Assembly (NCBI GenBank): GCA_903837355.1
Contig: CAILUI010000029.1
Location: 1 to 48,725, forward strand
Reading direction: 5' to 3'
From: an uncultured Victivallales bacterium
GTDB taxonomy: Bacteria > Verrucomicrobiota > Lentisphaeria > Oligosphaerales > JAFGRS01
DNA length: 48,725 nt
This document shows positions 40,584-48,467 of the stretch, piece by piece. Within the stretch, counting starts at the first letter, position 1; each line of letters begins with the position of its first letter. The notes below the pieces were generated by a model. That model did not search any database. It saw nothing but the letters and a program-made list of their open reading frames with translations, and was not told the DNA's origin. Both the position numbers and the translations under genes were made by a program.

Positions 40584-42077
40584 TTACTCCGTGATCTCGT
40601 ACTCGCACTCCTGCACCTTGTCGGCTGCCAGAACGCCAGGGAGATCCACCAACCGCACGGTGATCCGTAGCCGGTGTTTGCCCACGGGCAGTGTCGCTGC
40701 CACCGTCTTCGTCGCCTCGTGGACGATCACACCGCTCGGGTCGATCGCGGAGTACTCCTTGAACGTTGCGGGTTTCGAGGAAGATAGGGACTGCACGCAA
40801 ACCTGGTAACGCGGCGGTTTCGCCCCGCTGACCACGGCTGTCGGCAGGCCGGTGAGGCGGTACTGTGCCGTTACCGTCAGCGGGGCGTTGGCCCGCAGCC
40901 GTGTGGGCGTGACCCCGACTCGCACCTCGGCAATAGCAGCCCGCGCTTTCACCTCGAACTTCTTCTGGATGATGCACGGCTCATAGGTCGCGTCGACTTC
41001 GTCCAGGGACGCGACCTGCCGTCCCGAGACGATGAGGTTGCAGGTGTACTGGCCGGGCTCGCCCAGGCGGAATCTGAAGGAACCCGCGCCCGTGAGTGTG
41101 CGGGGAGCGGTGCGTGTGGGAGAGAGGGTCTGCAACTGGCCGTTACCGACCGGGTCCCCGCTACCGTTGTACAAGGTAGCCTCGGCCTTGACCTCCAGCT
41201 TGCCGGCGGGCGCATTCCTGACGGTATAGTCAAAGCGCAGCGTGGCCTCGCCGCCGGCCCACAGTTCGTCGGTACCGACGTCCAGGTTGCGTGCCTCGAT
41301 CGGTCCCGCAACGAGTTGCGCGCTCAAGTTGCTCCAGGGAATGTGCCAGACCTCCTTCTTGCCATACAAGGCGGAGCTCACGTCGCCGGAAGTCACCGCG
41401 GCCGACACGGTGTTCGCCACGCCGATCGGGAGGATGTACACGCGCTTCCGATCATCCTTGCTGATGACCTGACCATCGGCGCGGACATAGGCCACATGGT
41501 CGGGCTCAGCCGGCTTCGTGGCGATGTTCTCGCGCTTCCAGTAGAAGACGATGTCGCCCTCGTCTGGCGTGCCTTTGAGGAGTGTGCCCCAGAGGGTGGC
41601 GGTCTCGTAGAGCGCGCTGCCGCCGACCGCCACCGGCGGGAACGGCCCGCTCTTCAGGCTGTTCCCCTGGCGGGCCTGGTTGCCCCCCGCCATGACCAGT
41701 ACGTGACCCGAGCAGTAGCAGATCAGGGTCGGCACATTGGCGGTGAGGTAGGGGCCGAGGCCGGTCTCGCCGGCCTTGACCAGGCTGGACGGTGCGTACC
41801 CATCCACCTTGACTTCCTTCTCGGCGACGTCACAGGCTTCGCTGCCAACTCGGTTGACGTCTCCCATGAAGCGCTGGTCCTCCGCCACCGAATACGTCCG
41901 CGCGCCGAACGGGCTTGGCCGTGCAGCGGGGTCATAGGTATCGCCCATGAAGATGCGGACGCTCACGCCCCGGCCCGTGGGCATCGCGCTCGTCGGGGCC
42001 ACGCCCTGGCCACCAGCCCTGCCCGCCAGAGCCAGGATGATGGCCATGATCGCCCATCGGCGTACCGGTCGCTGCAT
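40584..42077 (-). CDS. Secreted protein with NlpC/P60-like N-domain and Ig-like repeats (tentative)
   Basis: A 497-residue protein. ATG 42077 has a GGAGGGTAGACCC site; the signal peptide runs to about residue 24 (IMAIILALAGRAGG). Residues about 105-200 contain LICYCSGHVLV (Cys122-Ser-Gly), DEGDIVFYW (Gly174-Asp175) and EPDHVAYVRADG (His194). Order and spacing resemble the Cys-Ser-Gly, GD(I/L)VFF and HVGIY elements of NlpC/P60 cysteine peptidases, but the match is distant. Residues about 260-497 are beta-rich, with repeated VRVGVTPTRLRANAPLTVT-like strands, probably two or three Ig-like domains. Possibly a cell-wall peptidase or inactive binding protein. Operon with the 38991 gene. Confidence 0.6.
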   Translation of the reverse strand: MQRPVRRWAIMAIILALAGRAGGQGVAPTSAMPTGRGVSVRIFMGDTYDPAARPSPFGARTYSVAEDQRFMGDVNRVGSEACDVAEKEVKVDGYAPSSLVKAGETGLGPYLTANVPTLICYCSGHVLVMAGGNQARQGNSLKSGPFPPVAVGGSALYETATLWGTLLKGTPDEGDIVFYWKRENIATKPAEPDHVAYVRADGQVISKDDRKRVYILPIGVANTVSAAVTSGDVSSALYGKKEVWHIPWSNLSAQLVAGPIEARNLDVGTDELWAGGEATLRFDYTVRNAPAGKLEVKAEATLYNGSGDPVGNGQLQTLSPTRTAPRTLTGAGSFRFRLGEPGQYTCNLIVSGRQVASLDEVDATYEPCIIQKKFEVKARAAIAEVRVGVTPTRLRANAPLTVTAQYRLTGLPTAVVSGAKPPRYQVCVQSLSSSKPATFKEYSAIDPSGVIVHEATKTVAATLPVGKHRLRITVRLVDLPGVLAADKVQECEYEITE

Positions 42078-42081
42078 GGGT

Positions 42082-42411
42082 CTACCCTCCATACACGCGC
42101 TTCGTACGTACACTTCCGTTGTGTAAAGTACCACGCGAGCCGATTCCTGCGCGTTTACGCCGGAGCAGGGCTGCTCCAAGAAACGGCCGCCAGCCTCGGG
42201 ACAGCGGCACCCGTAGGTCACGGCTGCAACCGGCCCGCGAGCGGGCCAGACGTGACCCGGAGGAGCGACCCTGCTGGCCAGCATGGTCGCCCACTGGGGC
42301 GGCCAGGGCCGGCAACAGCATCGCAGCCAGAATGGCGATGACGGCGATCACAACCAGCAGTTCGATCAGGGTGAACCGACGCGAGGGCCGGGGCATGACC
42401 GACGCTTCCAT
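42082..42411 (-). pseudogene. Prepilin-type gene truncated by a repeat element
   Basis: ATG 42411 follows a strong AGGAGGTCACCC site. The first roughly 36 residues are a canonical type IV prepilin/pseudopilin leader: a basic stretch (MPRPSRR), the FTLIEL cleavage site and the hydrophobic helix VVIAVIAILAAMLLPALA. After that, similarity to pilins ends at once: the expected ALAKARE-type helix and the body are replaced by GDHAGQQGRS and low-complexity residues that coincide with palindromic repeat sequence (42130-42300). The frame stops at 42082, 5 bases from the next start. Either a relic or a short exported peptide; insertion of a repeat is the simplest reading. Confidence 0.7.
42263..42290. 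repeat. Palindromic element related to the one at 15491
   Basis: GCGACCCTGCTGGCCAGCAT and the following GGTCGC form a 26-base near-perfect palindrome (one mismatched pair). Read on the minus strand, GGGCGACCATGCTGGCCAGC then AGG matches GGGCGAATCCTGCTGGCCAG then CAGG at 15484 with few changes. It lies where the prepilin coding sequence breaks. Confidence 0.65.
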
Positions 42412-42488
42412 GGGTGACCTCCTGGTGGTTGGCCGGACCCTGCGGTCCAGGCCGTTTTGGCTCGCTACCAGAGGTCACTTTTCGGGAA

Positions 42489-42516
42489 CCATAGGCGTGC
42501 TGCAATACGCTTATGG
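42489..42516. promoter_or_regulatory. Inverted repeat upstream of the prepilin relic, operator-like
   Basis: CCATAGGCGT and ACGCTTATGG (9 of 10 pairs) flank an 8-base loop in the AT-richer part of the 268-base gap between 42411 and 42680. It lies about 80 bases upstream of the prepilin start, where a promoter is expected, and downstream of the TonB-like gene. It has no T-run, so an operator is likelier than a terminator, but this is inference. Confidence 0.4.
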
Positions 42517-42679
42517 TGAATGCACTATGTGTAAATTTCCGGGACCAGTGCGCGTCACACTTTCTGTGCTCTTCCTTCGCGCCGACTTCACGCGCTTGCT
42601 GAAGCGATAGGGGCGGACGCTTCAGGGCGGTGGGCGCAGCCAGGGAGGCCTTTGAGCCCGCGGCGCGCGAGCGCGCCGG

Positions 42680-43621
42680 TCAGCGCAGGCAGTAGGCAAC
42701 GGGGAGGATCAGGGCGACCTCACGGGAGGGCGGCGACGCGAAGGGCGACGCCTTGCGCACGGCGGCCACGGCACTGCGATCGAGCACCGGGAACCCGGAA
42801 CTGACCACGACCCGGATATCGCGCGCCTGACCGTCGGGCCCGAGGCGGAAGGACACCGACACCTTGCCCTCCCAGCCCTTGGCGCGCGCCGAGGTGGGGT
42901 AGTTGATGAACCGGCGCAGATGCTCCACCATGCCACGGGTGTCTACCACGAAGGCGCCGCAGCCGGGCCCGCCAGGGCCGTCCCCGACACCGGTTCCGCT
43001 GCCGCCCGTCCCTGCCGATCCCGTGCCATCCCCGCTGCCACTCCCGACGCCACCGCCTGGTCCGGTTTGGCTGCAGTTGCCCGGGCCGCTGCCCAGGCAA
43101 CTGCCCAGGCCACTGCAGCGCCCCGCTTCACCCACGGCCACCGGAGCGCCAGTACCTTCCCCGGACGCCGAGGGGACCGACGCCAAAGGTGCCCCGGCAG
43201 CGGCCCCAGGAGAGGAGCCCCCGGCAAGCGCAGGTGCCGCTGCGAGGGGGGGCGGCGGCGGGGGCGCCGTAGGCTGGATGGGCTCCGGTGCCGGGGCCGC
43301 AATGGGCGGCGGCGCCCGCGCCGGTTCTGGCACCGGCGGAGGCGCGACGACCACCGGCGCGGGCGGCACGACCACCGGCTGCGGAGGAGGTGGCACCACC
43401 ACTGGCGCTGGAGGCACCACGGCCGGCGGCGGAGGTGGAGGCACCACGGCCGGCGGGGGAGGCAGGGCTGCCACCACGGGGGCTACCGAGGACAGCAGAA
43501 CCAGGTCCGAGACCACGGTGACCACGGGGTCGGAGAAGGCGCTCATCACCAGCCCTACCACAGCCATAGTAACGGCGTGGAGGGTCACGGAGTACAGTGT
43601 TGCGAGCCCGGTCCGACTCAT
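42680..43621 (-). CDS. TonB-like energy-coupling protein
   Basis: A 313-residue protein with TonB architecture. One N-terminal TM helix lies at about residues 8-28 (LYSVTLHAVTMAVVGLVMS). A very long Pro/Val-rich spacer follows (about 50-130), then a Ser/Gly-rich stretch (130-228) with several Cys. The TonB C-terminal domain lies at about residues 230-313: INYPTSARAKGWEGKVSVSF, VRVVVSSGFPVLDRSAVAAV and PVAYCLR. TonB transmits the proton-motive force to outer-membrane receptors. No exbB/exbD and no receptor gene is in the window. It lies 64 bases after the XdhC N-domain gene on the same strand, so it may belong to that operon. Confidence 0.82.
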   Translation of the reverse strand: MSRTGLATLYSVTLHAVTMAVVGLVMSAFSDPVVTVVSDLVLLSSVAPVVAALPPPPAVVPPPPPPAVVPPAPVVVPPPPQPVVVPPAPVVVAPPPVPEPARAPPPIAAPAPEPIQPTAPPPPPPLAAAPALAGGSSPGAAAGAPLASVPSASGEGTGAPVAVGEAGRCSGLGSCLGSGPGNCSQTGPGGGVGSGSGDGTGSAGTGGSGTGVGDGPGGPGCGAFVVDTRGMVEHLRRFINYPTSARAKGWEGKVSVSFRLGPDGQARDIRVVVSSGFPVLDRSAVAAVRKASPFASPPSREVALILPVAYCLR

Positions 43622-43685
43622 GATGGCTTGCTCTCAGTCTGCAGGCTGAACACCTTAGGGCCGGGTGGCACGGCAAGGGCACCGG

Positions 43686-44021
43686 CTACGTCTCACTGCG
43701 GCCCGCGGTGGCTTCGACGAAGATCCACATCTTGCCGCCGCAGACATCGCCGCCGCGCGTCCCGAGGTCGTCAGTGAGGTCCACCTCAAGGAGCTCTGGC
43801 TGTGCCGACACCAGCAGGCAACGGAGGGCGGCGCTGCGCACCCGGTTCTCACCGCAGCCGCCGCCGACCGAGCCGAAGGTCCAGCCATCGACCCCAACCA
43901 GCATCTTGGCGCCGACCTCGCGGGGCGTCGAACCGGCGGTCTCGACGATCGTCGCCAGACAGACCGGAATGCCTTGCTTGGCCAGCTCGGCCAGTTTTCC
44001 GAAGATGTCGCGATCCGTCAT
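43686..44021 (-). CDS. Stand-alone XdhC N-terminal domain protein
   Basis: A 111-residue protein. ATG 44021 behind GAGAGGAGCG overlaps the previous stop as ATGA. The sequence is the XdhC/CoxI N-terminal domain only: GIPVCLATIVETAGSTPREV, GAKMLVGVDG and GSVGGGCGENRVRSAAL. The C-terminal Rossmann domain of XdhC is absent. In the family, this domain serves in binding and delivery of molybdenum cofactor to hydroxylases. The adjacent upstream gene has a good Rossmann half and a degenerate N-domain, so the two may act as a pair. No molybdenum hydroxylase is near. Confidence 0.85.
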   Translation of the reverse strand: MTDRDIFGKLAELAKQGIPVCLATIVETAGSTPREVGAKMLVGVDGWTFGSVGGGCGENRVRSAALRCLLVSAQPELLEVDLTDDLGTRGGDVCGGKMWIFVEATAGRSET

Positions 44022-44821
44022 TTCCCAGCGCTCCTCTCGTCGCGCAGTTCGCGGGCTGCGTCGCTGCCCAGCCGGCGCACCGCCACGAGTTCGGCCACAA
44101 TACAGAGTGCGATCTCGGCGGGGGACTCGGCGCCGATGGGCAGGCCGATGGGGGTGTAGAGCTGCTCGAGGCGCGTGGCCGGAATACCCTTTTCGCGCAG
44201 TTCGATCTTGACGAAGTCGACCCGCCGGCGACTGCCGATCAGTCCCACGTAGGCGCTCGGCTTGGGCAGGATCTCCGCCAGGCACTCCAGATCGTGCTCG
44301 TGGCCGCGGGTAATGACGACCACGTAGGTGTTGGCGCCCAACGGCAGACGCCGCAGCGCCGGGGCAAAGTCCTCATCGAGCACCACGCACCCCGAGAAAC
44401 GCGCGGCGTTGGCGAAATCGGGGCGGTCGTCCAGAACGGTGACGAGGAAGCCGACCCGGCGCGCAAACTCGGCCAGTGGCACCGCAATATGCCCAGCGCC
44501 GCAGATGAGGAGCTCGGCTTCGGGCGCGAGCACATCGATGAAGACCCGCAGCCCGGGGCTGAGCTCGACGGCCTGTTTCCTGTGGTGTGCCAGGGCCTCG
44601 CGGACGGCCTGGGCCAGGCCGCCAGCCAACGCCGCGGGGACAAGCGTGCCGTCGGTGCTGCCATCGGCGAGGAACAGCGCCTTCGTTCCCGGCGGAAACC
44701 CCGACTGGTCGGACTGGATCACGGTAACCAGGCAGGCCGTCTCGCCCCGCTCCAGCAGGTCCAGCAAACGCCCCAGAGTGGTCGCAACGTGGTCCGCACG
44801 GCTGTGGTCAGTGCTCGGCAT
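44018..44821 (-). CDS. XdhC-family protein with degenerate N-domain
   Basis: A 267-residue protein from ATG 44821. The N-terminal domain is weakened: SDQSGFPPGTKALFLADG replaces the GSxPRxxGAKM motif, losing the Pro-Arg. The C-terminal Rossmann part is good: ELLICGAGHIAVPLAEF, VTVLDDRPDFANAARF, YVVVITRGHEHDLECL, VGLIGSRRR and YTPIGLPIGAESPAEIALCI. By family it is a Moco-related chaperone. The start overlaps the end of the preceding DUF364 gene by 14 bases, and the stop overlaps the next start, so translational coupling along the operon is likely. Confidence 0.85.
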   Translation of the reverse strand: MPSTDHSRADHVATTLGRLLDLLERGETACLVTVIQSDQSGFPPGTKALFLADGSTDGTLVPAALAGGLAQAVREALAHHRKQAVELSPGLRVFIDVLAPEAELLICGAGHIAVPLAEFARRVGFLVTVLDDRPDFANAARFSGCVVLDEDFAPALRRLPLGANTYVVVITRGHEHDLECLAEILPKPSAYVGLIGSRRRVDFVKIELREKGIPATRLEQLYTPIGLPIGAESPAEIALCIVAELVAVRRLGSDAARELRDERSAGK

Positions 44822-45584
44822 GGGCGCCCCTCTCGTTCCTGGACTGCACCATCTCGACGCCATTCTGGAAGATCGAACGGTCCCCTCCCTCAACGACTTG
44901 CTGCCAGACGGCCTGCGGGTCGCGGACCACGCTTCCCGCCAGCCGGGAAGCGCCATAGCGGAAGAGCAACGGCGTCAAGGGGGTGGTCGGCCCGACCACG
45001 ACGGTCGTGGCTTGACGGCTGAGCTCGAGCAATCGCGGCAGGGTCTTGTTGATCAGCGTGCTGCCGGTGATGAAGACGTAGTCCATGCTGGGCAGCAGGT
45101 ACTCGCAGGCCGGGTCAGGGAAGTCACCACTCTGGGGCCGACGTTCGAGGATGTGCAGGCTGCAGGCCCCCGCGATCAGGTCGAGATTGGGGAAGTGGCC
45201 GACGACAGCGACGCGTTTGCCCGCGATCTCAGGCAGCATCTGCTCGAAGGTGCTGCCGCCGGGGGCGGCCGGGCGCGGCGACAACCAGTCCGCGGGCACA
45301 ACCGTCGGGGTGTTGATGAAGGAGTTGATGGCCGCCACGCCCAGCGCGGCCTCGAACCCGTTCCAGGACTTGGCCAGAGCCGCGATATCGCGCACCTTGG
45401 CGCCGCGGACCGGTCCTGGCAGGCGCAGGCGGCGCTCACCCTCGGGCGGGGTCATGGCGATCCCCACCCCGAGCGAACGGACCAGGGTCCAGTGCAGGCC
45501 CACCGTGCAGTCGCTGACCGTCAACTCCGGGGGAATGGCGGCAATCAAGTCATCGTACAGAGACCACGGATTCGCGTTCTGCAT
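44808..45584 (-). CDS. DUF364 (DUF4213 plus putative heavy-metal chelation) protein
   Basis: A 258-residue protein. Start 45584 has GGGAGCCGCC; ATG 45614 would also be possible. The N-terminal DUF4213-like part reads NPWSLYDDLIAAIP, DCTVGLHWTLVRS and GVGIAMTP. The C-terminal DUF364 domain (PF04016) contains GKRVAVVGHFPNLD, CEYLLPSMDYVFITGSTLIN and VVVGPTTPLTPLLFRYG. The only published structural work I recall on this family suggested metal chelation; its biochemical function is not established. It lies between two XdhC-like genes on the same strand. Confidence 0.85.
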   Translation of the reverse strand: MQNANPWSLYDDLIAAIPPELTVSDCTVGLHWTLVRSLGVGIAMTPPEGERRLRLPGPVRGAKVRDIAALAKSWNGFEAALGVAAINSFINTPTVVPADWLSPRPAAPGGSTFEQMLPEIAGKRVAVVGHFPNLDLIAGACSLHILERRPQSGDFPDPACEYLLPSMDYVFITGSTLINKTLPRLLELSRQATTVVVGPTTPLTPLLFRYGASRLAGSVVRDPQAVWQQVVEGGDRSIFQNGVEMVQSRNERGAHAEH

Positions 45585-45619
45585 GGCGGCTCCCGGCTCG
45601 GCTGAACTCGGCATGACTC

Positions 45620-46435
45620 TCACTGCTCCCACCACTTGGTGCGATAGTGTGCCAGCGTCCCGCCGTTCATCAGCATCGCTACCTCGGCGACGATGGCCAA
45701 GGCGATCTCTTCGGGCAGGCTGCGGGCGATCTGCAGACCGATAGGCGAGTACAGTCGCTCGTCGATGACGCCACCGCGGGAGCGGATGTGCTCAATGATG
45801 ACCTTGACCTTGTTGGCGCTGCCGATCATGCCGATATAGGGCACCTCTTTGCACGCCAGAAGCTGCTCCAGGCAGACTTCGTCATGGGCATGCCCATGCG
45901 TGAGGACGATGCAGTAGCTCACACGGGTCAGCGTGATCTCGGTGCTGAGCTGCGCGTAGGGCTTGCAGACACGCTCCGCAGCGCCCGCGAAGCGCTCGGC
46001 CGAGGCGTACTCGGGCCGGTCGTCGTAGAGCCGGTAGGGCAGGTTCAGGACTTCGCACAGCCGCCCGATCTTCTCGCCGATGTGGCCGCCCCCGAAGATC
46101 ACGACTTCCTTACGCGGCAGGACGGGCTCGATGAACACGGCGAGCGTGCCGCCGCACAAGCCCTGAACCGACGTCTCCTCGGTGACCTGCCAGGCGTCGC
46201 CCTGCAGGGAGAAGTCCAGCGTCAGGCAGGTGTTATCCCGGATGGCCTTGAGGGCCTCGCCGCGGCTGATGTGCTCAACCGGGCCGCCGCCTACCGAGCC
46301 CGCGATGTCGTTCGCCTCACTGACGACCATCTTGGCGCCGACGCCACGCGGCACAGATCCCTCGGCGCGGATCACGGTGACGATGGCGCACGGGACGCCC
46401 TTGTTCTTCCATTCGTACAGACTCTTCAGCCACAT
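45620..46435 (-). CDS. xdhC: XdhC family protein, full length
   Basis: A 271-residue protein with both XdhC domains. The N-domain has GVPCAIVTVIRAEGSVPRGV, GAKMVVSE and GSVGGGPVEH, where the last position of the GGGC motif is Pro rather than Cys. The Rossmann domain has EVVIFGGGHIGEKIGRL, YRLYDDRPEYASAERF, VLTHGHAHDEVCLEQLL, YIGMIGSANK and YSPIGLQIARSLPEEIALAI. The family binds molybdenum cofactor and helps sulfurate and insert it into xanthine-dehydrogenase-type enzymes. Here there is no xdhAB neighbour. Start behind AAAGGACTGCGCGC; the preceding DUF364 stop lies 13 bases upstream. Confidence 0.92.
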   Translation of the reverse strand: MWLKSLYEWKNKGVPCAIVTVIRAEGSVPRGVGAKMVVSEANDIAGSVGGGPVEHISRGEALKAIRDNTCLTLDFSLQGDAWQVTEETSVQGLCGGTLAVFIEPVLPRKEVVIFGGGHIGEKIGRLCEVLNLPYRLYDDRPEYASAERFAGAAERVCKPYAQLSTEITLTRVSYCIVLTHGHAHDEVCLEQLLACKEVPYIGMIGSANKVKVIIEHIRSRGGVIDERLYSPIGLQIARSLPEEIALAIVAEVAMLMNGGTLAHYRTKWWEQ

Positions 46436-46448
46436 GCGCGCAGTCCTT

Positions 46449-47231
46449 TCATAGAGGGGTCACGGCCAGCACCTGGTCCCGCAACTCGGGCAGACAGGTC
46501 AGGTTCACTTTGGTCAGGGCACCGGCCGGCGCGTGGGCGATGCTGCCGCCGCCGCGCTGGCAGTAGGTAGCGAGCTTCGCGACGTCACCCACGAGAGTCG
46601 AGCCGATGAAGTGGATGCCCTCGCCGAAGAGGGCGGGCGAGAACGGCACCGTGGGGCCCATGATGACGCGGATGGAGGCGTTCGGCGTGCGGCGGATCAC
46701 TTCGTGGAAGGTGTCGTTGACCAGCGTCAGGCCGGTCATCAGCACGATCTCGGTCCGGGCCAGGACCTCGTGGGACTGGTCCCAGTGGATGTCGCCAGGT
46801 TGCGGGAAGAGCTCAATCATATCGACCGGGTAGCCCTGCTCGCGCCAGCCGGCCCCCTCCTTGAAGTGCCCGATGAAGCTGGTGTGCCGGGTCTTGGCGA
46901 GGGTCGCGAAGAAGTCGATCGCATTGCCCTCGAACCAGCCCGCCGGCACGGGCATGGCGCTGTTGAGGCAGGACATGGCGGTGGCCTGGCGCAGGGTCTC
47001 GGTCGAACCCATCAGCTCCAGAATCACCGCGCCGACCGGCTGGCCGATGTAGTCGCCGAGCCAGGTGTTCATACCGCAGCTATCGGTCAGGCCGGGCATG
47101 CCGCGGAAATAGGTGGACATGGCATAGCGGTGTGACTTTGAGATGATCCAGTTGGTGTAGACCTGGATGTCCTCGAGCGGCGTCCCCATGGGCGCACCGT
47201 CCATAACCTTCGCCAGCAGACTTTGTTCCAT
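46449..47231 (-). CDS. DUF364-type protein (second copy)
   Basis: A 260-residue protein, clearly related to the protein at 44808. ATG 47231 follows AAGGAGAAACAC. The N-part contains SCGMNTWLGDYIGQPVGAVI and SCLNSAMPVP; the C-part has TSFIGHFKEGAGWREQ, EIVLMTGLTLVNDTFHEVI and IRVIMGPTVPFSPALFGEGI. These match the G-H-F, TGxTLxN and GPTxPxxPxLF motifs of the other copy. The two copies are too different to be a recent duplication. It directly follows the binding-protein gene, 20 bases apart. By family possibly binds metal; function open. Confidence 0.83.
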   Translation of the reverse strand: MEQSLLAKVMDGAPMGTPLEDIQVYTNWIISKSHRYAMSTYFRGMPGLTDSCGMNTWLGDYIGQPVGAVILELMGSTETLRQATAMSCLNSAMPVPAGWFEGNAIDFFATLAKTRHTSFIGHFKEGAGWREQGYPVDMIELFPQPGDIHWDQSHEVLARTEIVLMTGLTLVNDTFHEVIRRTPNASIRVIMGPTVPFSPALFGEGIHFIGSTLVGDVAKLATYCQRGGGSIAHAPAGALTKVNLTCLPELRDQVLAVTPL

Positions 47232-47251
47232 GTGTTTCTCCTTCCCTCCGA

Positions 47252-48367
47252 CTAGCGGGCCAGCGCGTTCGCCAGAACCTCGGCCAGCTCGGCGTCGTTG
47301 AGGGTCTTGTGGTAGAACAGCGTGTAGAACTCGCGGGTCTTGGCACGGATGTCGATCGGGTAGTACTCGGGGTAGAGCAGGTTGGTCAGCCAGATCAAAC
47401 CGATTACGCGGTTGGCCGACGGTGGCCGGTCGAACCAGCCGTTGGGCAGCGAGGGGATCTGATAGACCTTGCCATTCCTGACCGCGTCCACGGTGCTCCA
47501 GCTCGGATCGGTGGTCACGCGGGCGTAGTTGCCGGCGCCATCGGCGTAGCCCCGATCCAAGGCCACGATGATCCGCTGCGGGTTCCAGACCAAGAGTTGC
47601 TCAAAGGACACCGTGGCCCGGCCAAAGCCGCGCACCAGCGGCACCACAGCCGCATTGATGCCGCCGGCCAGTTCGAGCACCTCGGAGTGCTCGGAGCCCT
47701 GCGGGTCGGTCTCCAGGCCGTTCAGCCCCTCGGCGTAGTAGACGCGCAGCCGCTCCTCCCGGGGGATGGTGGCCACCGCGGCGCCGACCTCATCGAGGGT
47801 CCGGCGGCAGTAACTCGCCAGGACCTCAGCGCGCTCCTCTTCGCCGATGAGTGCGCCGACGAAGCGGTAGATGAGATCGAGCCGGGTGAGTTCACCGCCG
47901 ACCATCACCACCGGCAGGCCCAACTGGCTCTGCCGACGCTCGACCGCAGAGAGGTCGAGGTTGGCATGCTGGCCCATGGAGAGCACGATGTCCGGCTTCG
48001 CCTTGATGATCACCTCGGGGTTGCCGGTGGTGTCCTTGCCGTACCAGCCGCCCAGCACGGGCAGCGCGGCGTAGGAATCGAGCAGGAAACGCTGTTCGTC
48101 AGCGCTCCGGCGCACGCTGACCCCCGCGGCCCTCTGCGGGGCCAGCGTATACATGAGGATGTCGCCCATCGGCGAGGTGGAGTAGACCGACCGGATCGTC
48201 GCCGGGATCGTGAGCTGCCGACCGGCCATATCCGTGACCGTGCGCTGGCCGACCGCGGGCTCCGCGGCCTGGCCACGCCACGGCAATGCGGCGGCCAGCA
48301 GCAAGGCCGACAGCAGGGCTGCAACTCCTGGACGCCGCTGCAGCACGGGGCCACCGCGAATGGCCAC
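47252..48367 (-). CDS. Periplasmic binding protein of Fe-chelate/cobalamin type (PF01497)
   Basis: A roughly 370-residue protein. GTG 48367 or GTG 48346 are the likely starts. A signal peptide follows (VAALLSALLLAAALPWRGQA). The family pattern is clear: RTVTDMAGRQLTIPATIRSV, LVLGGWYGKD-like strand, PDIVLSMGQHANLD, LGLPVVMVGGELTRLDLIYR, FVGALIGEEERAEVLASYC, ELAGGINAAVVP and FEQLLVWNPQRIIVAL. Substrates of such proteins are siderophore-iron, heme, cobalamin or molybdate-like oxyanions; which one cannot be told. No permease or ATPase gene follows within the window; the genes downstream are DUF364 and XdhC. First gene of that operon. Confidence 0.87.
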   Translation of the reverse strand: MAIRGGPVLQRRPGVAALLSALLLAAALPWRGQAAEPAVGQRTVTDMAGRQLTIPATIRSVYSTSPMGDILMYTLAPQRAAGVSVRRSADEQRFLLDSYAALPVLGGWYGKDTTGNPEVIIKAKPDIVLSMGQHANLDLSAVERRQSQLGLPVVMVGGELTRLDLIYRFVGALIGEEERAEVLASYCRRTLDEVGAAVATIPREERLRVYYAEGLNGLETDPQGSEHSEVLELAGGINAAVVPLVRGFGRATVSFEQLLVWNPQRIIVALDRGYADGAGNYARVTTDPSWSTVDAVRNGKVYQIPSLPNGWFDRPPSANRVIGLIWLTNLLYPEYYPIDIRAKTREFYTLFYHKTLNDAELAEVLANALAR

Positions 48368-48376
48368 CGCGCCAGA

Positions 48377-48467
48377 CCGCCTGAAGGCGGAACTACGAAC
48401 CTGGAGCTGGCCGGGTGACCTGTACTGGGCGTGCAGTCCCGCGTTCACGTGGTTCGCCGATCCCGAC
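48377..48467. repeat. Intergenic repeat, copy 1, with CCGCC-TGAA-GGCGG hairpin
   Basis: An 86-base unit (48382-48467) is repeated at 48631-48716 with about nine mismatches (near 90 % identity). The hairpin CCGCC-TGAA-GGCGG occupies 48377-48390 at its start. The short string GCGCCAGACCGCCT occurs just before this copy (48370) and again just after it (48471), so the element is itself flanked by a short direct repeat. Confidence 0.85.
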
